A stretch of 64,000 bases of DNA from Vibrio tasmaniensis (GCF_024347635.1 NZ_AP025511.1:186001-250000), one strand, 5' to 3'; positions 17,638-27,677 are shown, counted from the stretch's first letter. A program made the numbers and translations. Notes: generated by a model from the letters alone, not told the origin.

Positions 17638-18252
17638 ATGTCAAAAAATCGAGTTTTGGTGCTATTCGCCCACCCTTCTCAGCATCGCTCTGAAGCTAAC
17701 AAACCCTTATTTGAACAAGCCAAGCGCATTAACGGAGTTACCTGTGTCGACCTCTATGCTGAGTATCCGACATTCAAGGTCAACATCGACCGTGAACAAA
17801 AACGCCTATTGGACCATGACATCATCATTTTTCAATTCCCACTATATTGGTACTCAACACCCGCGATTCTTAAAGAGTGGCAAGACCTCGTCCTAGAGTA
17901 CGGATTTGCTTACGGCACCGACGGTAATGAACTGCAAGGTAAAAGCTTGTTATGCAGTATCACCGCTGGCGGCAAGAAAGATGCTTATCAGACTGACGGT
18001 TATAACCACTTCACCATACGTGAACTGCTTCATCCAATCGAGCAAACTGCTTCCTTGTGCGGCATGAACTACTTAGCCCCATTGGCTTTATTTGGTTCAC
18101 GTACTGCGTTGGAAGAAGGCCGGATTCAAGATCACGTAAACAGCTATAAAGTGCTTTTAGAAGCGTTTGTTGCTGGCGAAGTCGACCTTAAAAAAGCAAG
18201 TAAGGCTGAAAAGCTAAATCATTACGTTGATCAACTGATGAGCAGAGGTTAA
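17638..18252 (+). CDS. KefF/KefG-like NAD(P)H oxidoreductase, potassium-efflux ancillary subunit
   Basis: 204 aa flavodoxin-fold protein. LVLFAHPSQHRSEANKPL is the FMN-binding loop, IIFQFPLYWYSTPAILKEW follows, and TAGGKKDAYQTDGYN matches the family quinone-reductase site. KefF and KefG bind the Kef channel from the cytoplasm and activate it when glutathione adducts accumulate. The start is at ATG 17638, with GAGGG five bases upstream. It ends 3 bp before the Kef-type antiporter gene, so they are translationally coupled and surely partners. The sequence resembles E. coli KefG somewhat more than KefF. Confidence 0.88.
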   Translation: MSKNRVLVLFAHPSQHRSEANKPLFEQAKRINGVTCVDLYAEYPTFKVNIDREQKRLLDHDIIIFQFPLYWYSTPAILKEWQDLVLEYGFAYGTDGNELQGKSLLCSITAGGKKDAYQTDGYNHFTIRELLHPIEQTASLCGMNYLAPLALFGSRTALEEGRIQDHVNSYKVLLEAFVAGEVDLKKASKAEKLNHYVDQLMSRG

Positions 18253-18255
18253 ATC

Positions 18256-20178
18256 ATGACAGGATACTTTCTACAAGCATTTATCTATTTGCTAGCAGCA
18301 GTCATCGCCGTCCCTATCGCCAAGAGGCTTGGCCTCGGTTCAGTGCTTGGCTACCTGATTGCTGGTGTTGTGATTGGTCCAATTATCGGCTTAGTAGGCG
18401 AAGAGACCACAACGATTCAACACTTTGCTGAATTCGGCGTGGTGATGATGTTGTTCTTAGTTGGGCTGGAACTTGAGCCTAAGATGCTTTGGGCAATGAG
18501 AAACCGTCTTATGGGACTGGGTGGCCTGCAAATTGGTGGTACGACCGCGATAGTCATGGGTATTGCTCTGTTCTTTGAACAACCTTGGACGATCGCGCTC
18601 ACCATAGGTTTGATCTTCGCACTGTCATCAACCGCGATTGTTCTACAAACATTCAATGAAAAAGGGTTGTCTAAAACAGAAGGCGGCAAAAACGCTTTCT
18701 CAGTACTACTGTTCCAAGATATTGCCGTTATTCCAATGTTGGCGTTCATTCCTCTACTTGCTCTTCCTGAACTGGTAGCCTTAGCAGAGAGTGCAGCAGA
18801 AACCGCAGCACATCACGATGAGTTAAGTTTAGTTGCAGGGCTACCTAGTTGGGCATATGGCCTTGTTATTACCGCTTCCATCGCCATCGTGGTTGTGGGT
18901 GGACATTATCTAAGTCGTCCCCTCTTCCGCTTTGTTGCAAGCTCTGGCCTGCGAGAGATCTTCACTGCAACCGCACTGATGTTGGTTATTGGCATTGCTG
19001 CGCTGATGAGCCTGGTCGGTCTCTCGCCGGCTTTGGGTACCTTCCTTGCCGGTGTAGTTTTGGCTAACAGCGAGTTCAGACACGAACTGGAATCCAACAT
19101 TGACCCATTCAAAGGGCTGTTGCTTGGTTTATTCTTCATTACGGTAGGTGCTGGAATCGATTTTGGTGTTCTGTTTAATGATTTTGTGCTCATCATTGGC
19201 TTAACGCTTGGCGTAATGGCACTCAAAGCATCAGTTCTGTTCACACTGGCGCTGATCTTTAAAATCAAAAATAGCGACCGATGGTTGTTTACATTGAGCT
19301 TGGCGCAAGCCGGTGAATTTGGGTTTGTACTACTGAGCTTCTCGGCTCAAAACCACGTATTGCCCGCGGATATAGTCCAAACTCTGTCGCTGGTTGTTGC
19401 TCTTTCAATGTTCCTAACACCAGGTTTATTCATTCTATTTGATAAAGTAATACTTCCTCGTTACGAACAAAAATCTAACGATCGAGAAGCCGATACTATC
19501 GAAGAAAAAGGCACCGTCATCATTGCGGGTATTGGTCGCTTTGGTCAGATTGTTAACCGCTTATTGGTGTCGAATGATGTCAATACTGTGGTTTTGGATC
19601 ACCAAGCCAACCAAGTAGATTTGTTACGCTCCATCAATATCAAATCTTACTTTGGTGATGCCACTCGTCATGACTTATTGCACACCGCAGGTATCGAAGA
19701 AGCGGCAATGCTTGTCGTCGCGATCGATAACCAAGACTCAAGCGTTGAGTTGGTTAAGTACGTTAAACACACCTACCCTAACGTGAAAATCTTAGCGCGT
19801 GCGTTCGACCGTGGTCACAGTTACCGCCTACGAGAAGCCGGTGCAGATTCTGTAGTCTCAGAAACGTACCACTCGGCACTTGAAATGGGCGCAGAAGCCT
19901 TGCGTTCTTTAGGTCATCACCCATTCTTCGTCGAACAGCAAAAATCGACGTATCAACGTGTTGAAAGCCGTAAGTCTGAAAAGCTTTACCAAGCTTGGTC
20001 TGAGGCAGAAGAGAACCCGCGCTACGACAACAACTACCGACAAATCTTTATTCACCTTGAAGAAGCAATGAAAGAAGATATGAAAAAAGACCGTTCAGAC
20101 AAGCACTCTCACTCCGAACGAGGTTGGACACCGCCACCAAAAGGCTATGCAGATGGCTTTGAGGAAGAAGAAAGCTAA
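18256..20178 (+). CDS. Kef-type monovalent cation:proton antiporter (KefB/KefC family)
   Basis: 640 aa. Residues 1-390 form about 12-13 membrane helices of the CPA2 exchanger (LGLGSVLGYLIAGVVIGP, VVMMLFLVGLELEP, FALSSTAIVLQ, SLAQAGEFGFVLLSF). A cytoplasmic RCK/TrkA-N domain starts at residue about 417 (VIIAGIGRFGQIVNRLL, the NAD-binding glycine motif). The C-terminal 70 residues are charged and His-rich (KHSHSERGW). Together with the preceding KefG-like subunit this is a glutathione-gated potassium efflux system protecting against electrophiles by acidifying the cytoplasm. The downstream region 20179-20342 contains a possible gene relic. Confidence 0.92.
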   Translation: MTGYFLQAFIYLLAAVIAVPIAKRLGLGSVLGYLIAGVVIGPIIGLVGEETTTIQHFAEFGVVMMLFLVGLELEPKMLWAMRNRLMGLGGLQIGGTTAIVMGIALFFEQPWTIALTIGLIFALSSTAIVLQTFNEKGLSKTEGGKNAFSVLLFQDIAVIPMLAFIPLLALPELVALAESAAETAAHHDELSLVAGLPSWAYGLVITASIAIVVVGGHYLSRPLFRFVASSGLREIFTATALMLVIGIAALMSLVGLSPALGTFLAGVVLANSEFRHELESNIDPFKGLLLGLFFITVGAGIDFGVLFNDFVLIIGLTLGVMALKASVLFTLALIFKIKNSDRWLFTLSLAQAGEFGFVLLSFSAQNHVLPADIVQTLSLVVALSMFLTPGLFILFDKVILPRYEQKSNDREADTIEEKGTVIIAGIGRFGQIVNRLLVSNDVNTVVLDHQANQVDLLRSINIKSYFGDATRHDLLHTAGIEEAAMLVVAIDNQDSSVELVKYVKHTYPNVKILARAFDRGHSYRLREAGADSVVSETYHSALEMGAEALRSLGHHPFFVEQQKSTYQRVESRKSEKLYQAWSEAEENPRYDNNYRQIFIHLEEAMKEDMKKDRSDKHSHSERGWTPPPKGYADGFEEEES

Positions 20179-20185
20179 ACGGGAC

Positions 20186-20317
20186 TCAGTCATTCTTGAT
20201 GGCTGTCGGTAGCCGAGCTAACTTAGGTAATTCTTCATCTAATCCAATCGCTACTGCATGGGTTAGGAACTCACCAAAGTAAGACGTTCTATGGGTGACT
20301 GTTCCTTGAGCATGTCG
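20186..20317 (-). pseudogene. Possible relic of an unknown gene (C-terminal end only)
   Basis: One minus-strand frame, closed upstream by a TAA and lacking a start codon, reads about 42 codons (THRTSYFGEFLTHAVAIGLD, then a tail ending TAIKND and TGA). The residue composition looks protein-like, but I do not recognise the family. It lies between kefB and the left tdh repeat, so it may be the broken end of a gene that preceded the insertion of the helicase gene. Confidence 0.25.
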
Positions 20318-20342
20318 CCCATTTTAGTGAGATCCAAAAACG

Positions 20343-20371
20343 AAAAGGCGACAGTTTTCACTGTCGCCTTT
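20343..20371 (-). terminator. Left copy of the tdh terminator
   Basis: AAAAGGCGACAG and CTGTCGCCTTT form a stem around TTTTCA. It matches 25 of 29 bases of the terminator at 25288-25316 behind tdh. It now follows the helicase gene on the minus strand. Confidence 0.85.
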
Positions 20372-20393
20372 GTAATTGTTGATCAACTAAAGC

Positions 20394-20453
20394 TTATCCT
20401 AAATCTAGGATTATTTTACCTGACAGACTAAAGAGCATCATGTTGAGGCTTGG
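20394..20453 (-). pseudogene. Decayed duplicate of the tdh 3' end
   Basis: Aligned codon by codon to the end of tdh (25343-25402) this 60-bp stretch matches at 44 positions without a gap. It still reads MMLFSLSGKIILDLG and a stop, against [15 protein letters not shown] and a stop in tdh. The helicase stop codon (20438-20440) lies inside it, in another frame. It is a direct repeat of the tdh end 4949 bp away. Confidence 0.85.
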
Positions 20454-23400
20454 ATAACATCACCTTGAGCGGTCAAGTGTCCTGAGTTAACTTGCTCTAA
20501 CAGTATTGCTTCAGTTCTTACCTTCATGGCTTTACTCGTCATAGAGAAACCTAACACTTCAGTCACTGATTTTATCAGATCATCGCACGATATAGAGAAA
20601 GTGTCCTTAACAGTATCTACTGCTGCTTTTGCAATTTCACCGTCATAAATTAAATCGTACTTTCGTTCATTTGATGGCAATTCAGATCGATTGCGAATCG
20701 TAATTTCATCGTAGCTCTTAGCTATAATAAACTCACCGTCTAGCTCAATACTCCCTTGTCTGTTGAGTAAGCTTATTCCATCAAGAATCGCACGATTGAT
20801 ACGAGCACCACTTCGTGAACTGCCAACCGCAGACAACAAACGAATGCTTAGCTGTTTCACATGAATTGGCGACTCAAGCTTTACTACCTTCAGAATATCC
20901 TCCGCTAACGTTGCTGTTCTAACATCTGGAATAAGATCTCCAAGACTCAAGCTCAATTGCTCTATTGGGAATGTTTGATACACAGCGGCTGATGACTGAT
21001 GTTCAACTTCGACTCTTTCAATCGCAGCTTTTGGCTTTGATTTTATAGCCTCTTTAGCAACAGGCTCTGAATCGTAGGCTTCATAATACGCAATCGTAGA
21101 CTTGATGGCGTCATCAAGTCTTTCCGTCTCTTTATGTCGATTACGGAACCAATCAGTACTCCAAATACGATGGAAGCGCCAGCCAAGTCCTTCAAGCACA
21201 CTTTGACGAATACGGTCACGATCTCTAGCACTTTTCGAACTGTGATATGTCGCACCATCACACTCTACTGCAAGCATATAACGACCTGGCTTATTTGGAT
21301 CTCGGACAGCAATATCAATGTAAAAGCCTGCACAACCTACCTGCGGCTGAACTTGATAACCCAAAGAGCGAATTGATGATATAACTTCTTCTTCAAACGG
21401 CGAATCAGGTCCTTTGCCTGTTTCTTCTCTCTTAACTAAATCACCTGTTTCTGCATAATGTAAGAAGTTCTTTAACGCTCTAACGCCAAAGGGAGATGCA
21501 TCCGTCGTTGGCATTTCATCACCTTTGAAGTTACTAAACACCTCCATACACATACGAGCACGAGAAATAAGAACATTGAGTCTTCGCTCACCACCATCAC
21601 TGTTTAGTGGGCCAAAACTCATGGGTAAGCGGCCTTCGTTCGTTTTACCATATCCAATGCTGATATAAATGGTATCACGCTCATCACCCTGCACGTTCTC
21701 AAGGTTTTTAACGAAGAAATCTTCTCCTTCTTCATGCTCTCCGAAGAAATGTTCTAGGTCTGGATTCGTCTTTCTTAATCGCTCAACCTCTAGAAGGATG
21801 GCATCACGCTGAGCAGTACTGAATGCAACAACACCTAATGTTTGATTTGGTGTTGTCTTTGCGTGTCTAATCACGGCCTCTGCAACCGCTGCGGCTTCGC
21901 CCATATTGCTTCTTGAACCACCACGATCGTACGTAGTATTTGGCAAGTAGTTAAGGCTTAAGCCTTTTGCATGAGGGTTGATGCCCGATGACGGGAAAAT
22001 CATCAACTTGTTGTCGTAAAACTCTTGGTTAGACACCGCAATCAAGGATTCATGGCGACTACGATAGTGCCATTTCAGCATTTTCTCTGGAGTCCCTGAT
22101 GCTAAGAACATTCCCAGAATACTTTCCATATCTGCTGTAACGCTTTCTTCTGCATCTTCATCATCCAAGACTAATTGCTTACCAAAGAAACTTGTTGGTG
22201 GCATTTGCTTGGTATCACCTACCACGATAACTTGTTTGCCACGCATGATAGCTCCAAGCGCATCAGCAACTTTAACTTGTGAGGCTTCATCGAAGATAAC
22301 TAAATCAAACTCAACAACTCCTGGCTCTAAGTAAGTTGCAATCGACATAGGACTCATCATAAACACTGGCTTGGTCTGCTGGATCACACGACCTGATTTA
22401 TTAAGCAAGCGTCTAATTGGCATCTGACGGCGTTTCTTATTGAACTCACGTCTTAACGTTTCTACCTCACCTCTTGCTGACGGATTCGGTAGATTGTCAT
22501 AAAGTTGTTTCACTAAGGTTTCTTGAGCAAAGTGAAACAATTGACCATCAATAGCGCTAAACTGCTCAATCTGCTTTTCGTGCTCTACACGATCGAAGTA
22601 GCGGATCTCATCTCGTGAATCATACTGGTGTTCAACCAATGCGCTATAAAACGTAAACTTGAAACAATCACGAATTAAAGTAGGTGTGTCTGACCATACA
22701 AATGCTTTCTTTCTCCAGTCACAAAGCCCAACACTGTCTAGCTCTGAAGCTAAGCGATTAAAGCGGGTTAAAGGGTAAAATTTTTGAAGATCAGTATCGA
22801 ATAACTCAACACCATCACAAGGTAGAGAGTCACATCGAACGATAAAATTCGCCAAGTCTAGCTGGAGTAAAGAAGCCAACTGACCCATGACCTCATTACG
22901 CTGACTGATTAACTCTTTTACTTGCTCGAGTTCGATGGTTGAAAAGCCAATTTCCTTTGATGGGTCTAAGTACTGAGCCAGACTACTATCAAGCGAGCCA
23001 GACTTTATTCCTACATGGCATTGGTTAACCCACTGAAGCGGTTTTAAGATAGCTTTCCAGTCAGTGCTTTCACTTTTGAAGTGGCTACCGATGGTATCAA
23101 TAGCAAGCTGAGCAGATTCAACAAAATGCTTTTGTGTCGAGCGATATTTGAGCACGGTATCAATTTTCTCAATCCAATCGCTCGCCCCGCCAACCAAGCC
23201 ACTCTTACACATCCCTGTATAAGTGCTTTTTGCTTGGCGATAGTCGCCAGATAGGAAGCGCCACCATTTCTGACCAGTAGTAAGAAGCGAGCCACGAATA
23301 GGTATCCAATCATAATCTAAAGCGTTATCCACAAAATGAGTCGATAACTCAGATTTTTGGTCCTGAAGTGTCGCACCTTGAAGAGCAAAATCGAGTATTA

Positions 23401-25141
23401 CATCGCCTTTAGACTCCCAAGCAGAAGAGTTCGCATCGACACTTTCAAGCTCTGGTCTATCTGCAATGAGAGATAAACCTTCAAATACTGATACACAATC
23501 AGTGTAATTGGTGATCGGTGTTACATAATCAGCACAAGAGTGAAGCTTTGTAATTTGGGTTATGATTTTTTCTTGTGTGCTCTTGAGTTCGGAAACCAAA
23601 TTTTGAGCCAACTTATCATCAGCAGGTGAATAATCGGTAAGGCTTGTTGATGAGAACAAATTTAAGCTTGGAGCATTATGTTCAGCCAAATAATCAACAA
23701 CTTCCGTTATCTTTGCTAAAGCAGACAAGTAGTAGCTCTTGTCCCATACGTTCAAATCAAAATCTTTACTGGGTAGATCACCTGTCGCGATTGAGGCTTC
23801 GATAATGATACGCTCAAGCTGAGATCTATAACCGAGCGCATCGTGATAGCTCACTTCCGTATTAGCAATACTTTCATTAATCGACTGACAGTAATCATCT
23901 AACTTATTACGTAATGAGACTAAGCGATCAATATCTTCACTTCGTTCTGGCGTGATTGGAGCGTGTTGCAGCAGTGTATTTTCTAAAGATGAAAGTACTG
24001 ACTTCTTGTTTGCTTTATGAGAGTGCAACTCTAAAACAGAATCACCGATATGACAGTTGTCTAGGCGGCGCTTTACGACATCGAGAGCTGCCATTTTTTC
24101 AGCGACAAACAGCACTTTTTTATTATCAGCTAAAGCTTGAGAAATGATGTTAGTAATCGTTTGAGATTTACCCGTACCTGGGGGGCCTTGAATAACAAGG
24201 TTAGCACCTGTTCTTGCAGCTAACACCGCCTCTGTCTGGCTTGAATCAGAATCTAAAACAAGTTGGACTTCTTCGACACGGTTTACGTCCATCGGTGTTG
24301 AATCAAGCAAAGTTGAATCACTTTCAAAATCTTCAGTAAACAACTTTTGAATCAGTGCATTTTCTGACGGCTTCTTACCTTCAGGCCATACTTCATCTGA
24401 TAAGTCTTGGTACATCTGGAACTTACCAAAAGAAAAGAAGCTTAAAACAATTTTATCACTCTCTACTGACCAACGTCTCTCGCCTGAGATAGCTGTAGAC
24501 ACTAAATCTAAATAGCCTTGATAGTCATAGCCATCTTCGCCTTCTTCAAGGTCGGGGAGTATAGTACCAAATTCCATTTTAAGTTTTGCTGCAAGCGTTA
24601 GGTTTGTTCCTAACTCATTTTCTGTGTAGCGAATTTTGTATGTATCACCCGCATCTGCTCTAAAAATTTCGACAGGTACTAGCACTAAAGGAGCGTATCT
24701 AGGCTTGTCTGAATTATCATCTTCAAACCACTTAACGAACCCCATCGCAAGATAAAGAAGGTCAACCCCCTGCTCTTGCACAAATGTAGTGGCTTCTGTG
24801 CTTAACTTTAGTAATCGGGTGTCTAAGGACTTTCTGAATAATTGGGTTTGTAAGGCATTATCTGAATGCCTCTTATCACCATTTCTTTCTTCAAGATGGG
24901 TCGTCAAATCAGTTAAAGATATCGACTTGTTGTCTTCTGTATCCAGAGAATCTGGAGCAGAAAGAAATGACATTGTTTTTGATTCTCCAACCAAGAGCTT
25001 AAACACTTGTTCAGACTTTTCATCAACAATATCTAAAGTTTTGGCTCCCTTGCCGACATTAAGTAATGTATTCCCTCTAAGCCCCATATCAAGGAGTTCT
25101 TGACGGCTTTTATCAAAAATATCTTTAAGATTTGAGTTCAT
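20438..25141 (-). CDS. Giant DUF4011-type superfamily 1 helicase with C-terminal nuclease domain, defence candidate
   Basis: 1567 aa from ATG 25141 (MNSNLKDIFDKSR; a TTG seven codons earlier also opens the frame). The order resembles DUF4011 helicases: an N-terminal domain starting with the RQELLDMGLRGNTLLN motif, Walker A GPPGTGKSQTITNI near residue 325, a roughly 600-residue helical insertion, Walker B LVIFDEASQV near 955, GDTKQMPPTSFF, and later helicase motifs including VQGDERDTIYISIGYG near 1160. A Vsr/DUF559-like PD-(D/E)xK nuclease follows near 1280-1330 (FYIDIAV, then LAVECDGATYHSS; GWRFHRIWSTDW), then a DUF3320-like tail. Similar helicase-nuclease proteins act alone as anti-phage systems. 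It is a solitary gene placed between direct repeats of the tdh end, so it was probably acquired horizontally. Function here is inferred. Confidence 0.88.
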   Translation of the reverse strand: MNSNLKDIFDKSRQELLDMGLRGNTLLNVGKGAKTLDIVDEKSEQVFKLLVGESKTMSFLSAPDSLDTEDNKSISLTDLTTHLEERNGDKRHSDNALQTQLFRKSLDTRLLKLSTEATTFVQEQGVDLLYLAMGFVKWFEDDNSDKPRYAPLVLVPVEIFRADAGDTYKIRYTENELGTNLTLAAKLKMEFGTILPDLEEGEDGYDYQGYLDLVSTAISGERRWSVESDKIVLSFFSFGKFQMYQDLSDEVWPEGKKPSENALIQKLFTEDFESDSTLLDSTPMDVNRVEEVQLVLDSDSSQTEAVLAARTGANLVIQGPPGTGKSQTITNIISQALADNKKVLFVAEKMAALDVVKRRLDNCHIGDSVLELHSHKANKKSVLSSLENTLLQHAPITPERSEDIDRLVSLRNKLDDYCQSINESIANTEVSYHDALGYRSQLERIIIEASIATGDLPSKDFDLNVWDKSYYLSALAKITEVVDYLAEHNAPSLNLFSSTSLTDYSPADDKLAQNLVSELKSTQEKIITQITKLHSCADYVTPITNYTDCVSVFEGLSLIADRPELESVDANSSAWESKGDVILDFALQGATLQDQKSELSTHFVDNALDYDWIPIRGSLLTTGQKWWRFLSGDYRQAKSTYTGMCKSGLVGGASDWIEKIDTVLKYRSTQKHFVESAQLAIDTIGSHFKSESTDWKAILKPLQWVNQCHVGIKSGSLDSSLAQYLDPSKEIGFSTIELEQVKELISQRNEVMGQLASLLQLDLANFIVRCDSLPCDGVELFDTDLQKFYPLTRFNRLASELDSVGLCDWRKKAFVWSDTPTLIRDCFKFTFYSALVEHQYDSRDEIRYFDRVEHEKQIEQFSAIDGQLFHFAQETLVKQLYDNLPNPSARGEVETLRREFNKKRRQMPIRRLLNKSGRVIQQTKPVFMMSPMSIATYLEPGVVEFDLVIFDEASQVKVADALGAIMRGKQVIVVGDTKQMPPTSFFGKQLVLDDEDAEESVTADMESILGMFLASGTPEKMLKWHYRSRHESLIAVSNQEFYDNKLMIFPSSGINPHAKGLSLNYLPNTTYDRGGSRSNMGEAAAVAEAVIRHAKTTPNQTLGVVAFSTAQRDAILLEVERLRKTNPDLEHFFGEHEEGEDFFVKNLENVQGDERDTIYISIGYGKTNEGRLPMSFGPLNSDGGERRLNVLISRARMCMEVFSNFKGDEMPTTDASPFGVRALKNFLHYAETGDLVKREETGKGPDSPFEEEVISSIRSLGYQVQPQVGCAGFYIDIAVRDPNKPGRYMLAVECDGATYHSSKSARDRDRIRQSVLEGLGWRFHRIWSTDWFRNRHKETERLDDAIKSTIAYYEAYDSEPVAKEAIKSKPKAAIERVEVEHQSSAAVYQTFPIEQLSLSLGDLIPDVRTATLAEDILKVVKLESPIHVKQLSIRLLSAVGSSRSGARINRAILDGISLLNRQGSIELDGEFIIAKSYDEITIRNRSELPSNERKYDLIYDGEIAKAAVDTVKDTFSISCDDLIKSVTEVLGFSMTSKAMKVRTEAILLEQVNSGHLTAQGDVIQAST

Positions 25142-25287
25142 CTTTTTTAGCTCGCAGTTCAATTAATCGCATTCTATACCAATCGTTCCGCCTGTTTATA
25201 TAAACCAGATCAATTTAACTTTTCTGAAAAGTAAAAATATGTTCCGTCAGTACAAAGCTTACCGTGTTAGCCATGACGAAAATACAA

Positions 25288-25316
25288 AAAAGGCGACAGT
25301 AATAACTGTCGCCTTT
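25288..25316 (-). terminator. Terminator of the kbl-tdh operon
   Basis: AAAAGGCGACAG pairs with CTGTCGCCTTT around AATAA, with A and T runs on both sides, so it can work in both directions. It is nearly identical to the terminator at 20343-20371. Confidence 0.9.
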
Positions 25317-25342
25317 CTAATATCTTGTTAATCAGTTAAAGA

Positions 25343-26374
25343 TTATTCCCAATCAAGAATTACTTTACCTGACATACCAGAACGCATCATGTCGAAGCCT
25401 TTCTGGAAGTCGTCCACTTTGTAGTGGTGAGTAATGATTGGTGTTAGATCTAGACCTGACTGGATTAGTGAAGCCATCTTGTACCACGTTTCGAACATCT
25501 CACGACCGTAGATACCTTTGATAACCAAACCTTTGAAGATTACTTGGTTCCAGTCTACTGCCATGTCTGATGGTGGAATACCTAGCAGAGAAATCTTACC
25601 GCCGTGGTTCATGTTAGTCAGCATGCTGTTGAACGCTGATGGGTTACCAGACATTTCTAGGCCTACGTCGAAGCCTTCTGTCATACCAAGATCAGACATT
25701 ACGTCTTCAAGTTTCTCTTCCATCACGTTTACTGCACGAGTTACACCCATTTGACGAGCAAGGTCTAGGCGGTATTCGTTTACGTCAGTAATGACAACGT
25801 GACGAGCACCAACGTGCTTAGCAACAGCAGCAGCCATGATACCAATTGGACCAGCACCAGTAATTAGCACGTCTTCGCCTACTAGGTCGAAAGAAAGCGC
25901 TGTGTGTACTGCGTTACCAAACGGGTCAAAGATTGATGCTAGATCGTCAGAGATTTCTGCTGGGATCTTAAATGCGTTGAACGCAGGGATCACAAGGAAC
26001 TCAGAGAACGCACCAGTGCGGTTTACACCAACACCTGTTGTGTTACGACAAAGGTGAGTACGGCCGCCACGACAGTTACGGCAGTGACCACATGTGATGT
26101 GACCTTCGCCAGATACACGGTCGCCGATTTCAAAACCACGAACTTCTTGGCCGATGCCAACAACTTCGCCCACGTATTCGTGACCTACTACCATAGGTAC
26201 TGGAATTGTGTTTTGTGACCACTCATCCCAGTTGTAGATATGTACGTCTGTACCACAAATTGCAGTTTTCTTAATACGAATAAGAAGATCATTATGACCC
26301 ATTTCAGGTTTTTCAACCTCGGTCATCCAGATGCCTTCTTCAGGCTTAAGCTTAGAAAGTGCTTTAATTTTCAT
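25343..26374 (-). CDS. tdh: L-threonine 3-dehydrogenase
   Basis: 343 aa zinc-dependent medium-chain dehydrogenase that oxidises threonine to 2-amino-3-ketobutyrate with NAD. Catalytic zinc ligands lie in [11 protein letters not shown] and [10 protein letters not shown]. Structural zinc ligands lie in the Cys cluster [15 protein letters not shown]. The nucleotide-binding motif [15 protein letters not shown] is near residue 170. The length and start (MKIKALSKL) match the family. It is downstream of kbl on the same strand by about 110 bp, forming the threonine degradation operon. Its last 20 codons and terminator are duplicated 4.9 kb further on, beyond the helicase gene. Confidence 0.97.
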   Translation of the reverse strand: MKIKALSKLKPEEGIWMTEVEKPEMGHNDLLIRIKKTAICGTDVHIYNWDEWSQNTIPVPMVVGHEYVGEVVGIGQEVRGFEIGDRVSGEGHITCGHCRNCRGGRTHLCRNTTGVGVNRTGAFSEFLVIPAFNAFKIPAEISDDLASIFDPFGNAVHTALSFDLVGEDVLITGAGPIGIMAAAVAKHVGARHVVITDVNEYRLDLARQMGVTRAVNVMEEKLEDVMSDLGMTEGFDVGLEMSGNPSAFNSMLTNMNHGGKISLLGIPPSDMAVDWNQVIFKGLVIKGIYGREMFETWYKMASLIQSGLDLTPIITHHYKVDDFQKGFDMMRSGMSGKVILDWE

Positions 26375-26483
26375 AATGTTATCCAGTTCATCTCGCCTAA
26401 CAGTAAGGCGAGAATCAAAAATCTATATGTTCTATTGGGTGTTGTTCTATCTAATCAAAGGATGCAAAGGCACCCCTTTAAAA

Positions 26484-27677
26484 TTAGATGATAGCCATGT
26501 CTTTACCAACTTGGATGAACGCATCAATTGCGCGATCCAGTTGCTCACGAGAGTGCGCAGCAGACATTTGCGTACGGATACGAGCTGCGCCTTTTGGTAC
26601 TACTGGGAAAGAGAAACCTACCACGTAGATGCCTTTCTCTAGTGCGCGCTCTGCGAATTCAGCCGCAACTTTTGCATCACCCAGCATGATTGGGATGATT
26701 GCGTGGTCAGCACCGCCCATAGTGAAGCCCGCAGCTTCCATACGAGTACGGAAGTGAGCAGAGTTTTCCCATAGTTGAATACGTAGGTCGCCAGATTCCG
26801 CTAGAAGATCTAGAACGCGGATAGACGCCGATACGATTGCAGGAGCAACAGAGTTAGAGAATAGGTATGGACGAGAACGCTGACGTAACCAGTCGATTAC
26901 TTCTTTCTTACCAGAAGTGTAACCGCCTGAAGCGCCACCCATTGCCTTACCAAGCGTACCTGTGATGATGTCGATACGGTCAACAACGTTGTGGAACTCG
27001 TGAGTACCTGCGCCGTTTTCGCCCATGAAGCCAACTGCGTGAGAGTCATCAACCATCACTAGTGCGCCGTACTTATCAGCAAGGTCACAGATAGCAGGAA
27101 GGTTAGCGACTACGCCGTCCATTGAGAACACGCCGTCAGTTACGATAAGCGTGTGACGAGCGCCCGCTTCTTTAGCTGCGATAAGTTGCTGCTCTAGCTC
27201 TTCCATGTTGTTGTTCGAGTAACGGAAGCGCATTGCTTTACACAGACGAACACCATCAATGATAGATGCGTGGTTTAGAGCATCAGAAATGATTGCGTCT
27301 TCTTTGCCTAGAATCGTTTCGAATAGGCCAGCGTTTGCATCAAAGCAAGATGTGTAAAGGATAGTGTCTTCTTTACCAAGGAACGTAGATAGCTTTTGCT
27401 CTAGTTCTTTGTGAGAGTCTTGAGTACCACAGATGAAACGTACTGAAGCCATGCCAAAACCGTGCTGATCCATACCATCTTTAGCTGCTTCGATAAGAGC
27501 TGGGTGGTTAGCAAGACCTAAGTAGTTGTTTGCACAGAAGTTTAGTACTTCTTCACCAGTCGAGATAGAAACCGCTGCTTTTTGTGCAGAAGTGATAATG
27601 CGCTCAGACTTGTAAAGACCTTCTTCTTTAACTTCTTCGATTTGAGTTTGAATCTGTTGGTAAAATGCAGAAGACAT
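26484..27677 (-). CDS. kbl: Glycine C-acetyltransferase (2-amino-3-ketobutyrate CoA ligase)
   Basis: 397 aa PLP enzyme of the alpha-oxoamine synthase family; it cleaves 2-amino-3-ketobutyrate with CoA to glycine and acetyl-CoA, the second step after Tdh. [28 protein letters not shown] and [12 protein letters not shown] are family blocks; the Schiff-base Lys is in [18 protein letters not shown] precedes the ATG at 27677 (MSSAFYQQ). It is first gene of the kbl-tdh operon, with a 550-bp upstream region. Strong codon bias suggests high expression. Confidence 0.97.
   Translation of the reverse strand: MSSAFYQQIQTQIEEVKEEGLYKSERIITSAQKAAVSISTGEEVLNFCANNYLGLANHPALIEAAKDGMDQHGFGMASVRFICGTQDSHKELEQKLSTFLGKEDTILYTSCFDANAGLFETILGKEDAIISDALNHASIIDGVRLCKAMRFRYSNNNMEELEQQLIAAKEAGARHTLIVTDGVFSMDGVVANLPAICDLADKYGALVMVDDSHAVGFMGENGAGTHEFHNVVDRIDIITGTLGKAMGGASGGYTSGKKEVIDWLRQRSRPYLFSNSVAPAIVSASIRVLDLLAESGDLRIQLWENSAHFRTRMEAAGFTMGGADHAIIPIMLGDAKVAAEFAERALEKGIYVVGFSFPVVPKGAARIRTQMSAAHSREQLDRAIDAFIQVGKDMAII

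Noticed and set aside
20343..25402. tRNA-type attachment site or integrase for the helicase insertion
   Set aside because: No tRNA gene or integrase is present; the repeats derive from the tdh end.
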